From Paenibacillus monticola (GTDB lineage: Bacteria; Bacillota; Bacilli; Paenibacillales; Paenibacillaceae): DNA of 64,000 nucleotides. This document shows, one piece after another, positions 44,699-55,600 of the stretch. Position numbers and translations under genes: made by a program. The DNA is taken from the NCBI RefSeq assembly GCF_009664975.1, contig NZ_WJXB01000001.1, forward strand, positions 496,001-560,000, given 5' to 3'. Position 1 is the stretch's first letter; each line of letters opens with the position of its first letter. The notes beneath the pieces are model-generated. The model searched no databases. It was given only the letters and a program-made list of their open reading frames with translations, and was not told the DNA's origin.

Positions 44699-45379
44699 TT
44701 GATTGTAATTAAAAATGTGACCAAGGATTACCGCTTGGGTGAGACAGATATCAGAGCTTTAAGAGGTATCAATCTACAAATAGACAAAGGGGATTTCTCA
44801 ACCATAGCCGGAGCCTCCGGCAGCGGGAAATCAACGTTGTTGAATCTGATTGGGTGTCTGGACCGACCTACCAGCGGGGAGATATGGATTGGCGGCACAC
44901 AGGTTAATATCATGACCGAACGCCAGCTGGACCAGCTGCGGCTACGAACCATCGGCTTCATCTTTCAAAGCTTTAATCTGATTCCAGTCCTGAATGTATA
45001 TGAGAATGTGGAGCTGCCGCTGCTGATTATGAAGGAAGTTAGTACCGCAGAGCGTAAAAAAAGAGTGAATCATTTCATAGAAGCCGTAGGCCTGCAAGAC
45101 TTTGCCCAAAGAAAGCCTTCAGAGTTGTCAGGTGGTCAACGGCAGCGTGTTGCGGTCGCCAGAGCGCTCGTGACGAAACCGCAGCTAGTGCTGGCGGATG
45201 AACCGACAGCCAATCTCGATTCCAAGACAGCGATTGAAATTATCGATCTGATGAAGCATATTCGCAGTTCAGAGAACACCACCTTTGTATTCTCCACCCA
45301 TGATCCCAAAATCATGGAGCGAGCGGATAAGGTACTCCACATTGAAGACGGCGTAATTATCGGCGGGAAGGGAGACTGA
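44699..45379 (+). CDS. MacB/LolD-type ABC transporter ATPase
   Basis: 226 residues, TTG start after GAGGGGG. Walker A is AGASGSGKSTLLN near residue 38, the signature LSGGQRQRVAVARAL near 143, Walker B LVLADEPTANLD near 163, and the H-loop FVFSTHDP. It powers the two FtsX-like permeases that follow. The genes lie inside the PKS operon, between the cassette and the synthases, so export of or resistance to the polyketide is the likely role. Confidence 0.92.
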   Translation: MIVIKNVTKDYRLGETDIRALRGINLQIDKGDFSTIAGASGSGKSTLLNLIGCLDRPTSGEIWIGGTQVNIMTERQLDQLRLRTIGFIFQSFNLIPVLNVYENVELPLLIMKEVSTAERKKRVNHFIEAVGLQDFAQRKPSELSGGQRQRVAVARALVTKPQLVLADEPTANLDSKTAIEIIDLMKHIRSSENTTFVFSTHDPKIMERADKVLHIEDGVIIGGKGD

Positions 45380-45381
45380 AT

Positions 45382-46623
45382 ATGTTTCGGATCTCTTTTA
45401 GGAATATGTTCCAGAATAAGGGCCGCTCTTTGATGATCGGTTTTTTTGTGATGTTCGCGACCATCCTGTATATCGTATTCAGCTCTTTCGTAAGCACTAT
45501 GCGGAGCGGAATGGAGGATAAGATCATCCAGGCGGTAACGGGCAATCTGCAGATTAGGCCGGCTAGTGCAACGGACGTGGATATGGTAACGCTAAAGCAT
45601 CAGGCTGACAGCAAGAGCTTTATGGAGGATGCGCAATCCAAGCAGATTGTGTCCGAAATTGGGAGTGAAGACGAGCTAGCGGTCCGGCGGGTTCGCTTCA
45701 GCACCATTTTAACCGCCAATGGGGTGAAATACCCGGTCACATTGGTCGGATTGGATCAGGATTTCCCGGAGTATAAGCAAGCCTTTAAATTGACGGACGG
45801 ACGTTATCTTGATGGCAGCGCCGAAGGAGAAACGCTTTTGACCACGACCCAGGCAACCAAGCTTGGAGTTAAGGTAGGAGACAGCATTGAAGTTTATTCT
45901 ATGAAGCTGGATCCTCCGGCGCCGGACGGAAAGTTAAAGGTTGTTGGCATCGGAGACTTTGAAATGCTCAGTATGTTTGGCTATTCGGCTGCCTATACAC
46001 AACTCTCCAGTGCGCAGCATTTTATTGGTTTTGAACACGGTGAAGTCTCGGAAATTATTGTGTATGACCGAGCAAACCCGAAAGCGGGCGACACCAGCCA
46101 ACTGCAGAATAAATTACATGGTCTGGGTATAACAGCAAGTGATGTTAAGGTCTCGGCATGGAAAGACATGGGCGGTTTTATTATGGGTGGAGTAACCCTG
46201 TATAAAGCATTGTTCTTCGCCTTCATATTCATCCTTCTGTTCATTACCTGCATCCTGCTGATGAATTTAATCCTGATGATTGCCATGGAAAGACGTCAGG
46301 AGATTGGCACCTTAAGGGCTATCGGCTTTAGTAGAAACAATATCATCCTGATCTTCATCGCTGAAATTTTGCTGATCTGCCTATTTTCCAATCTGGCCGG
46401 ATTTGTCGTTGGCAGTGGTATTGTAGTTGCAATATCCCATATTGCCATCCACACGATGCCTCCTTTAGCCTATATCATGGGAACTGAATTCTTTATCCAA
46501 TATCATGCGATACAGGTTCTTCCGATCATAGGCATCATGCTGGGAATTGGACTGCTATCATCGCTCATCCCTTCATTCCGAATATCATCACTCAAGCCTG
46601 TTGAAGCCTTAAAGGAAGAATGA
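45382..46623 (+). CDS. MacB-type ABC transporter permease (FtsX family), first
   Basis: 413 residues: one helix near the N-terminus (MIGFFVMFATILYIVFSSFV), a large extracytoplasmic domain (about 40-270), then three helices in the FtsX pattern. MERRQEIGTLRAIGFSRNNIILIF near residue 305 is the family signature next to the second helix. It ends LKPVEALKEE, also typical. It starts 2 bp after the ATPase gene. Such pumps move substrates from the membrane or cell surface rather than from the cytoplasm. Confidence 0.92.
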   Translation: MFRISFRNMFQNKGRSLMIGFFVMFATILYIVFSSFVSTMRSGMEDKIIQAVTGNLQIRPASATDVDMVTLKHQADSKSFMEDAQSKQIVSEIGSEDELAVRRVRFSTILTANGVKYPVTLVGLDQDFPEYKQAFKLTDGRYLDGSAEGETLLTTTQATKLGVKVGDSIEVYSMKLDPPAPDGKLKVVGIGDFEMLSMFGYSAAYTQLSSAQHFIGFEHGEVSEIIVYDRANPKAGDTSQLQNKLHGLGITASDVKVSAWKDMGGFIMGGVTLYKALFFAFIFILLFITCILLMNLILMIAMERRQEIGTLRAIGFSRNNIILIFIAEILLICLFSNLAGFVVGSGIVVAISHIAIHTMPPLAYIMGTEFFIQYHAIQVLPIIGIMLGIGLLSSLIPSFRISSLKPVEALKEE

Positions 46624-46657
46624 AGCAGATGCTGACAAACTTTTGGGAGGAACTGTA

Positions 46658-47980
46658 ATGGTGCTGATAAAAATCGCGTTACGCAATATATTTGCCCACA
46701 AGAAAAGGTCGGCAATGATCGGAGCAGCCATTCTTATTTCCTGCTTGTTCATCCTGCTTAGTGCATCCACCATGAACGGGGTTCAGCAGCAGGTGTTGAA
46801 GGGATATATGAACATCCAGTCCGGACATGTGGCAGTGGAATGGGAAGAGCAGTACAAGATCAGCGGCAGTGACGCCGGGAAATTCTCCGAGAATGGCAAG
46901 ACCTATGATCTGCAAAAAGATGCTGAGAATAAAGTAGCTCTGCGTAGACTGGATACTTACTTACAGCAGCATGAAGATGAGATCAAGGCTTTTTATCCTA
47001 CGCTTCATCGCAATGCTTATATTACGGAAGGCAGCTCCATGGATTATGTAATGCTGTATGGGATTACCGAAGCAAGCGGACAATTCTTCAGTGATACGAA
47101 GACGGTGGAAACAGACAGCGGTACATTCGAATTCAAGCAGGAAAATGATCTTTATCTCAGCAAAGAAAAGCTGGTGGATAACAACCTTAAGGTGGGAGAT
47201 ACCATTGCCATAGATTACACTTCGGCGGAGGGTGAGGCCAAAAGCGCAAATTTCAGAGTAGCCGGAGCCTACGCCAATGGGGCCGGTTACAATAATATTT
47301 ATGCATATATGTCGGACAGCTATTTAAGAGAATTGCTGGCTATAGAGCCGGAATATTTCGATATCGGCAGGTTGTATCTTAAGAACGATGCTAAATCAGG
47401 AGTCTTCTCATCTGCTTTGGATGCCGATCTGTTGCAGGAGAGCCCGGTGCTTCGTGCGGAGTCTTATTCCCTGGCTTCAGAATTTTATACGAACACCTCC
47501 AAAATTATGAAGCTCTTTTTCAATATCTTCTTCATTTTCTTCCTGTGTGTCATTGCCGCAGGTGTATATACCACGATCAAGATGAACATATCCGAACGTT
47601 TAAAGGAATTCGGGAGCATGAGAGCCATCGGATACAGCCGTTTGCAAACCTATCTGATTGTGTTCTATGAACTGTTCTTTTTATCGCTGATCTCCTTGCT
47701 GATTGCATTCGTTCTGTCATTCGTACTGGTCCTTTATTTCTCCAATGCCGGGATCTACGTAGGACCAGGGGTTGTAAGTTTTGTGCTTGGCGGAGAGAGC
47801 TTCTTCCCATTCATGAAGATTGGGGACGTTGTCTTTTCCTTTGCAATTATCCTGTTGTTTTCGCTGATCTCGACCCTGTATCCCGGGCTGCAAATGTGTT
47901 ACCAGAACATCACAGATCTGATGCTTAAGCGCCAGAAACGGGTCCCGATTATATCGAGATTGTTTAACTCAAAGGGATAG
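46658..47980 (+). CDS. MacB-type ABC transporter permease (FtsX family), second
   Basis: 440 residues from the ATG at 46658, preceded by GGGAGGAA; an in-frame TTG further up is not needed. The same layout as the first permease: helix at about 18-40, extracytoplasmic domain, three C-terminal helices, and NISERLKEFGSMRAIGYSRLQTY near 305. The two permeases differ enough to form a heterodimer. It is followed 10 bp later by the first PKS gene. Confidence 0.92.
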   Translation: MVLIKIALRNIFAHKKRSAMIGAAILISCLFILLSASTMNGVQQQVLKGYMNIQSGHVAVEWEEQYKISGSDAGKFSENGKTYDLQKDAENKVALRRLDTYLQQHEDEIKAFYPTLHRNAYITEGSSMDYVMLYGITEASGQFFSDTKTVETDSGTFEFKQENDLYLSKEKLVDNNLKVGDTIAIDYTSAEGEAKSANFRVAGAYANGAGYNNIYAYMSDSYLRELLAIEPEYFDIGRLYLKNDAKSGVFSSALDADLLQESPVLRAESYSLASEFYTNTSKIMKLFFNIFFIFFLCVIAAGVYTTIKMNISERLKEFGSMRAIGYSRLQTYLIVFYELFFLSLISLLIAFVLSFVLVLYFSNAGIYVGPGVVSFVLGGESFFPFMKIGDVVFSFAIILLFSLISTLYPGLQMCYQNITDLMLKRQKRVPIISRLFNSKG

Positions 47981-47990
47981 GGGGAATACG

Positions 47991-50900
47991 ATGCGCTTTA
48001 CGGATAATGGTGAGCAAAAAGAACCGGGGATTGCGATTATTGGTATGGCAGGACGTTTCCCCGGAGCCGAAAATTATGAGCAGCTGTGGGATAATTTAAC
48101 AACGGGAGAACGTTATATTCAGGAAATTCCAGCAGACCGCTGGTCACAGGATCTATATTATCACCCGGACAAAATGCAGACTGGAAAAAGCAACAGCAAA
48201 TGGAGCGGGATGATTGAGGATATCTACAATTTCGATCATCTTTTTTTTAATGTTTCGCCAAAAGAAGCGGCCGCGATGGACCCGCAGCAGCGTCTTTTGC
48301 TGCAGGAAACCTGGCATTGTATGGAGGATGCCGGTGTAACGCTTTCGCAGCTGCAAAACGGTATTACAGCTGTCTATGTCGGAACGATGGCCACCGATTT
48401 TGCAGCACAGCCCACTTTTGCCGAAGGGGATGACAGATACAGAACTACAGGCAGCTATGAGAGTTTCCTGGCCAACCGGATTTCATATTTTTACGATTTG
48501 AAGGGAATGAGCTTGCCGGTCAATGCCGCTTGTTCGTCCTCGTTGGCCGCGCTGCATTTGGCGGCCTCTTCTTTGGAAAAGGGAGAATGTGATTATGCGT
48601 TCGTTAGTGCGGCTAATTTAAATCTGGACCCGTTAAAGTATGTTTCTTTTTCAAAAATGGGTTTGCTAAGTCCCGATGGGAAATGCAGATCCTTTCAGGA
48701 GGATGCTAACGGCTATGTTCCTGCCGAGGGTGTGGGTGTATTGCTGTTGCGCCGCTTGGATGCAGCCGTACAGAATAGAAATCATATCTATGGAGTGATT
48801 AAAGGCTCGGCAGTGACTCACGGGGGAAGTACACGCTCTATTCTGGTGCCAAGTGCCGAAGCGCAGCAGCAAGCGATGCAGAAGGCACATCAGCAGTCCG
48901 GTTTCCTGCCCGAGTCTGTTAATTACGTGGAAGCGCACGGTACCGGCACTTATGCCGGAGACACTACGGAAATAGCATCCCTAACTAATTTTTACCGTAA
49001 TAATACAGCGAAGATCCGCTTTTGCCGGATCGGCTCCTTAAAACCAATTATCGGACATACTGAGGCTGCTTCGGGTATCGCGGGCATTATCAAAATCATG
49101 CTAATGATGAAACATAAGCAACTGCTCGCCCTGCCCCATTTCAACCATCCGAACCAGACCATTGATATAGAGAAAAGTCCCTTTGAATTTGCGGATTCCA
49201 TGAAGGAATGGGCTCCGGAGCAAGGATATTCGCATTTACGGGCAGGCATTAATTCATACAGCATGGGAGGGGTCAACGCCTATGTATTATTGGAGGAATA
49301 CATTCCGATGTCATCTACATTGAAGAAGAATGCTGAACAGGCAGGACAGTCTCATATTTTTGCACTTTCCTGCCGGTCGATGAATGCGCTGGAGGAACTA
49401 AAGAGCACATGGAGGACGTTTGCTGATCGTGAAAATTTTTCGGAGATTGCCCTTCAGGATTGTTGCCGAATACTGCTAACAACGAGAGAACAATTCGATT
49501 TCCGCTTCGGCTCGGTTATCCACAGCAAGGAAGAGCTGAAAAAGTCTTTAGCCGCCCCTGTGAATGAGCAGCAGAATGCCGGTTCCAGACCGCGTATGTT
49601 GAACATCGCTGAATTGGATCGGATGAATGATAGTGATTTTAGACAGTGGATTGAAGAGAACCGGCTGTTAAAGTCAATCTTAAGCGATAACAAGCATAGG
49701 CAAACTGGCCACGGACCTTTACAGGGGCTACGGAAGGTCTTATTTGGGCATTCATGGGACAAGAATAGCGAGCTGCAAGCTTTTATCGTCAACTATTGCT
49801 GTGCAACCACACTGCTGGAGCTGGGATTCACACCGGATGTGGTAACCGGAACGGGTTCAGGGGTATGGGTAGCGCTGGTAATCAGCGGGGCCATTACGTT
49901 AGACAATGCATTGCAAGCTCTGGATGACCGTAAACAGAATTGGAATTTCAGCCTTCAAACGCCACAGATTCCATTTTATGATCACAGCACCCAGACTATT
50001 ATCCGGCAGTTTAATGATGAAGTGATGGGTATCCGTCTTCCTCAGGAATGGATACAGCAGGCTGTCCGCCAAGAATTCCGGAGCTTTGATAATGAGGACA
50101 TGAGGATTTTTCGGTGGGGAAGCTCAAGCAGTGAAGCACCTGCGGCTTATGAGCCTGCCATTGAATTCAACCGTCTCCTGCTGGATTTATGGATGGACAA
50201 GGTTGATATCCGCTGGCAGCTGATCTATCCGCAGGATACGTTTCATACAGTTCCGCAGCTTCCGGGTTATCCCTTTGAGCAGAAGACCCACCGGAATGGA
50301 ATGAACACACTGCTAAAGGCCGGGAATGCCGTACAACCGGTATATCGTCAAGAGCAAGCTGCATCTGGAGCCGCCCTGCAGCAAAGGCTGGTAGAAATAT
50401 TCAGCAGGATTGCCGGACTTGAAGCCTCTTCTGCCGGAACGGACGTGGATATCCGTGCCTATGGGGCTGATTCCGAAATGTTAGGTGAGTTTGCCTATGA
50501 GATCAGCCATGTTGTCAACCAAGATATCAAAGCTTCGTTATTGTTTGAATATCCCGTGCTTTCCTCACTTGCTCAATATCTAATGAAGCACAGCCCACAA
50601 GCAGGCTCGTCCATTCCGGTTAGCGAGCCTGAGCTAACTGACAAGAAGCCAGCTGTTGCAGGCCGGGATGTAGCGATCATTGGCTTGAGCTGCCGCTTCC
50701 CGGCATCCAACACTGCTGGGGAGTTCTGGGAGCATCTGATTCAGAATGATGATTTAATTACACAGGTCCCGCAGAACCGCTGGGACTGGACTGCATATGA
50801 GGGTGATCCGCAGGGAGATGAGAACAGGACTAACTCCAAATGGGGCGGGTTTCTGGATGACATCCAAAGATTCGATGCGGAGTTCTTTCATATTTCCCGA

Positions 50901-52634
50901 AAAGAAGCTGAGTTGATGGACCCGCAGCAACGGGTAATGCTTGAAGAAGCCTGGCATACCATTGAGGATGCGGGCTATAAAGCTTCCGAGCTTTCGGGCA
51001 GGCAGGTGGGTGTGTACATTGCTGTTTTTAATAATGATTATAATGATTTGCTGGGCTTCGGCAGGGAAACAAGGTGGGATGGACATTCGTCAACCGGGAC
51101 CTATTTCTCGATGATTCCCAACCGGATCTCTTACACTCTGGATTTGCATGGGCCTAGTGTAGCCATAGATACGGCCTGTTCAGGTTCGCTGGTAGCTATT
51201 CATCAGGCCGCCGCAGCTATTCTTAATGGTGATTGCGAGCAGGCGCTTGCCGGTGGAGTCAATCTTTTCTGTACCCCAAGGCGGCATTTATCCTTTGGCA
51301 ATGCAGGAATGCTGGCCAGTGATGGAAGGTGCAAGTCCTTCGATGCACAGGCTGACGGGTACGTCAGAGGCGAAGGAGCGGGCATGCTGCTCTTGAAGTC
51401 TTTGGAGCAGGCTATTCAGGATGGGGATCACATCTATGGAGTGGTGAAAGGAAGTGCTGTGAACCACGGTGGTTATGCCGTCTCGCTGACAGCCCCGAAC
51501 CCTCAGGCCCAGAGTAATCTGCTGATTCAAGCTTATGAAAGAGCAGGCATTGACCCGGTACAGGTCACTTATGTTGAAGCGCATGGAACGGGGACAAGTC
51601 TTGGTGATCCGATTGAGCTAAATGCCCTTAAAAAAGCGTTCACGCAGATGAGGCCTTCAACAGAGGGTACAACTGTTGAGGCGTCGATCCAACCCTACTG
51701 CGCAGTAGGGTCTGTCAAAACCAATATCGGTCATTTGGAATCGGGAGCCGGTATTGCCGGGGTAATTAAAGTACTGCTGGCCATGAAGCATGGGATTTTG
51801 CCGGGCAACCTGCACTTTAAACAGCTTAATCCACAAATCAGGCTGCAAGATTCCCCTTTTTACATTTTGGACCGGAATATGGAATGGCTGCGTTTGAGGG
51901 ACGAATATCACCGTGAATTGCCCCGGTGCGCGGGCGTAAGCTCCTTTGGTTTCGGTGGTGTGAATGCCCATGTAGTGCTTCAAGAATACCTTACACAAGA
52001 GGACGTATTCGTGCAGCCCTCAGGGGAGAAGTTTTTTTGTCCGCTCTCCGCTAAAACGGCTGAGCGATTAAAGGACTATGCCTCCAGCCTGTATCAGTTT
52101 TTGCTGAAGAATCCTGAACTCCCGCTGCGGAATATTGCCTATACCTTGCAAACGGGCCGGGAGGATATGGAAGTGCGGATCGGCTTTTTGGCAGACTCGT
52201 CGGAAGGCTTGAGAGATGCTTTATACCAGTACCGTCATGAGGCTGCTTCGATTAAAGACATATATTCAGGGAGTCCCCACAATAGGGGGCTCTTCGCAGG
52301 ACGAAGAGTTGCCGCTATGGAACTCCTTGTAAATCCTCAAGAAAAGGATCTGGAGGAAGTGAAACAGCAATGGTTGAACGGCGCCCGAGTGGATTGGAAA
52401 CGGCTGTATAACGGTCATAAACCTACTAAAGTCAGCCTTCCCGGCTATTCGTTCGGTGGAGAATCCTATTGGCTGCCGGAGGAGCATAGTGCTGCTATTC
52501 AGACCTTGTCCCCACCAGATGCCCAAGCGTGGCTGAAGGATTTATTACTGCAATTGAGGAATGGCGAGATCAGCGCAAATGAAGTGAAGCGGAGGGTGGA
52601 AGAGAATTATGGGGAAAGTCAATATGAATCTTGA
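47991..52634 (+). CDS. Trans-AT PKS protein 1: KS1 - degenerate AT - ACP1 - KS2
   Basis: 1547 residues. KS1 is about 12-440, with Cys181 in VNAACSSSLAAL and both His present (EAHGTGTYAGD, IIGHTEAASG), but with NAACSSS for DTACSSS and NAYVLLEE for NAHVVLEE. A decayed AT follows (about 570-770): ELGFTPDVVTGTGSGVWVAL aligns with the AT elbow, the GHS Ser being Gly. It ends with the post-AT LPGYPFEQK. ACP1 (about 785-870) carries Ser828. KS2 is about 885-1335 with Cys1063 in DTACSGSL. It has a post-KS linker and a C-terminal docking helix (LKDLLLQLRNGEISANEV). Its KR and ACP are on the next protein. As there is no loading domain before KS1, KS1-AT-ACP1 is the likely starter module. Confidence 0.93.
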   Translation: MRFTDNGEQKEPGIAIIGMAGRFPGAENYEQLWDNLTTGERYIQEIPADRWSQDLYYHPDKMQTGKSNSKWSGMIEDIYNFDHLFFNVSPKEAAAMDPQQRLLLQETWHCMEDAGVTLSQLQNGITAVYVGTMATDFAAQPTFAEGDDRYRTTGSYESFLANRISYFYDLKGMSLPVNAACSSSLAALHLAASSLEKGECDYAFVSAANLNLDPLKYVSFSKMGLLSPDGKCRSFQEDANGYVPAEGVGVLLLRRLDAAVQNRNHIYGVIKGSAVTHGGSTRSILVPSAEAQQQAMQKAHQQSGFLPESVNYVEAHGTGTYAGDTTEIASLTNFYRNNTAKIRFCRIGSLKPIIGHTEAASGIAGIIKIMLMMKHKQLLALPHFNHPNQTIDIEKSPFEFADSMKEWAPEQGYSHLRAGINSYSMGGVNAYVLLEEYIPMSSTLKKNAEQAGQSHIFALSCRSMNALEELKSTWRTFADRENFSEIALQDCCRILLTTREQFDFRFGSVIHSKEELKKSLAAPVNEQQNAGSRPRMLNIAELDRMNDSDFRQWIEENRLLKSILSDNKHRQTGHGPLQGLRKVLFGHSWDKNSELQAFIVNYCCATTLLELGFTPDVVTGTGSGVWVALVISGAITLDNALQALDDRKQNWNFSLQTPQIPFYDHSTQTIIRQFNDEVMGIRLPQEWIQQAVRQEFRSFDNEDMRIFRWGSSSSEAPAAYEPAIEFNRLLLDLWMDKVDIRWQLIYPQDTFHTVPQLPGYPFEQKTHRNGMNTLLKAGNAVQPVYRQEQAASGAALQQRLVEIFSRIAGLEASSAGTDVDIRAYGADSEMLGEFAYEISHVVNQDIKASLLFEYPVLSSLAQYLMKHSPQAGSSIPVSEPELTDKKPAVAGRDVAIIGLSCRFPASNTAGEFWEHLIQNDDLITQVPQNRWDWTAYEGDPQGDENRTNSKWGGFLDDIQRFDAEFFHISRKEAELMDPQQRVMLEEAWHTIEDAGYKASELSGRQVGVYIAVFNNDYNDLLGFGRETRWDGHSSTGTYFSMIPNRISYTLDLHGPSVAIDTACSGSLVAIHQAAAAILNGDCEQALAGGVNLFCTPRRHLSFGNAGMLASDGRCKSFDAQADGYVRGEGAGMLLLKSLEQAIQDGDHIYGVVKGSAVNHGGYAVSLTAPNPQAQSNLLIQAYERAGIDPVQVTYVEAHGTGTSLGDPIELNALKKAFTQMRPSTEGTTVEASIQPYCAVGSVKTNIGHLESGAGIAGVIKVLLAMKHGILPGNLHFKQLNPQIRLQDSPFYILDRNMEWLRLRDEYHRELPRCAGVSSFGFGGVNAHVVLQEYLTQEDVFVQPSGEKFFCPLSAKTAERLKDYASSLYQFLLKNPELPLRNIAYTLQTGREDMEVRIGFLADSSEGLRDALYQYRHEAASIKDIYSGSPHNRGLFAGRRVAAMELLVNPQEKDLEEVKQQWLNGARVDWKRLYNGHKPTKVSLPGYSFGGESYWLPEEHSAAIQTLSPPDAQAWLKDLLLQLRNGEISANEVKRRVEENYGESQYES

Positions 52635-55600
52635 GGCTATATTGTCCCGAGTGGAAAACCGGGAGCTTAGTATTAATGACAGCCTGCAAATCATCGACGG
52701 GCTCTTTAACAAGCCGGAAACGGATAAGCAAGGGGTGTCCCAGCCTGCAGTTGAGTCTTCCTTATGTTACTTTCATAGTTCCTTGCAGCGGTCGGAGCTT
52801 CCGAACTCATCCAAGCCGGCTCCTGCTGCTGGCTACTACTTAATCTTTGATATGAATCCGGCAATAATGGAGGATTTGCATGCTTATATTCGCAGCACTG
52901 GAAGTGCTGCTGCCACAGTAGTTTGGGTCAAACCGGGAACCCATTTTCACCGGAGTGATGAGGGACATTATGAGATTGATCCTTTGAAGGCAGCAGATTA
53001 TATCACCCTGTTGGAAGGAATTACTGCTGAGCAGCAAGTATCTGGTGCTTCTTCAGGCCGCCTGCATATCGTACTCCATCCGCTTCAACTGGAGAAGGCA
53101 GGCCCTGACCAGCCGCTGCTTCACGAAGCGGAATTTTATTCGCTTTTTTATATAGTTAAAGCCCTTTTACATTTAAAAATAAGTCATTCTGCCTCCATCT
53201 TGCTACTGGCCCAGGTTAGTGATTCGGCTGTTATAAACGGGCTGCAGGCTGCCGCCGGTTTTGCCAGAGCACTGCAGCAAGAGGATCCGCGAATGGTATG
53301 CAAAACGGTAACCTATCGCATGGCCGCGAATACTTTCTCTGAAGCTGCCAAAGGCGGTATTTCCAGGTTGCTGCTGAACGAATTGCAACTGCCAGCAGCC
53401 CGAGATATAGAAGTTGTGTATACAAATGGAGTACGCTATCTTCCTGTGGCAGAGCCTTTGAAGATCGCCACTCCGGAAATGTCCACCCTTCCGGTAAGTG
53501 AGAATGGCCTCTATTTAATTACTGGAGGTCTGGGAGGAATCGGGTACAGTATTGCCTGTTATCTGGCAGAGCGGGCCAAGGTCAGGCTGCTGCTGATCGG
53601 CCGTTCAGAGCTCAATGCCACGATGAATAGGAAGCTCGAAAGGTTACGGGATCAAGGTTCCGCTGTCTTCTATGCCCAGGCCGATGTCTCTAATGAGCTG
53701 GAACTGCAAACAGCGATACGATCAGCCTTGAGTGGGCAGGAAAGTACTGACGTGTATGGCATCAAAGGTGTAATTCATTGCGCAGGAGTCATTAAGGACA
53801 GTTACCTGTGGTATAAAACAGAGAAAGAGGCCGCTGAAGTACTGGCTCCCAAAGTACAAGGGACCCTTAACCTGGATACTATAACACAGCTTGAGCCGCT
53901 GGATTTCTTTCTTCTCTTCTCTTCTATTGTGGCTTCCTTGGGCAATGCCGGACAGACCGATTATGCTTACGCGAACGGCTTCATGGATGGATTTGCCGGA
54001 AACAGGCACTCATGGGTTCAAGCAGGACAACGCAAGGGGCGTACCCTTTCCATTAACTGGCCGGTCTGGCTGGAGGGCGGAATGAAAGCTCCGCAGGATG
54101 ACTTTTCACGATTCACCAGTGCCGGGCTGCGTCCGCTGCCAACAGATTTGGGAATTGAAGCGTTGGAACATGCTTACGCTTCAGGTAGTTCAAAGGTGAT
54201 TGTAGGATATGGTGAACCACAAAGGATATATAAGTCTCTCCAGCCAGTTAATGATAATGATACGCCGGAGAGCCATTTTCTTGTCCAGGAGGATCAGGAA
54301 GAGAGTGGACAAGCCGCTGCGCTGCAGACGCATACCGAGGAGTTGCTGGCAGAGATTTTTGCCGGGCTGCTCAAAATACCGGCAAGTTCAATTAGCCCGG
54401 AGGCTCCTTTTTCCAAGCTGGGAGTGGATTCCTTTATCGTTAACCGTTTCAATTATCTGATGAAAAACAGGTTCGGGAAAATGTCGGCAACGCTTCTTTA
54501 TGAGTACAATTCGCTGAAATCATTAGCCGCATATCTGATCAAGCGTTACCCCGAGCGGCTGACGGATGAGATCACCGGACAAGCGGAAGAGAACAAGCCA
54601 GCCCGCGAAGCTGAACAAGCCAGTCCCCGAAAAGTGCAGCAACCTTTACCGGTACAAGCCCCACTGGTGGAAAAGGTGGAAAAGGTGGAAAAGGTTCAGG
54701 TGAATACACAGGATATAGCGATTATAGGCGTTAGCGGGAGATATCCACAGGCGGAGAATCTGGAGCAATTATGGCAGAATTTAAGCGCCGGAAAGGATTG
54801 CATTACCGAGATCCCCAAAGAACGCTGGAGCTGGCAGGATTATTATGATGACGATCCGGGTAAGGCGAAGGAAGGCAAGATATACGGAAAATGGGGCGGA
54901 TTCATAGACGGGTTTGACCAATTTGATCCGCTTTTATTTCATATCTCTCCGCGTGAAGCCAAAGCGATGGACCCTCAGGAAAGATTGTTTCTGGAGGTTT
55001 CGCGGGAAGTCATGGAGGATGCAGGCTATGGCAACAAGCTCAGAAGTGAGCTGTCGGACAGCGGCATGGAGAAGAGCATAGGTGTTTTTGTCGGGGCTAC
55101 CAGCCATACTTATTCGTTGTGGGCACCGGAAAGCTGGCAGAAGAACAGCGCTGTTCTTCCACAATCCATGCCGTGGTCCATTGCGAACAGAGTGTCCTAT
55201 ACATTCAATTTCAGCGGGCCTAGCATGCCTGTCGATACGGCGTGCTCTTCCTCACTGACTGCCATTCATCTGGCCAGCGACAGCATTCGCAGAGGGGAAT
55301 GCAGCATGGCGATTGCCGGAGGCATCAACCTGTATCTTCATCCCCTTAAATACTTATATTTGTGTCAGATGAAAATGCTCTCCACGAGCGGCCGCTGCCG
55401 GAGCTTTGGCGATGAGGGTGACGGCTTTGTACCCGGCGAAGGAGCAGGGGCTGTTCTATTGAAGCCGCTGCAGGCGGCAATTAAGGATGGCGATCATATT
55501 TATGCGGTTATCAAAAGCAGCGCTGTTAATCACGGGGGCCATACCAGCGGCTATACCGTGCCGAATCCGAATGCACAAGCTGCATTAATCCAGGACGCAA

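Noticed and set aside
47991..49300. KS1 as a decarboxylating KSQ loading domain
   Set aside because: The active-site Cys181 and both His are present, so it is not a KSQ variant.
54667..54693. Short tandem repeats as a CRISPR-like array
   Set aside because: Only three 9-bp units in frame inside a PKS linker; no spacers and no cas genes.
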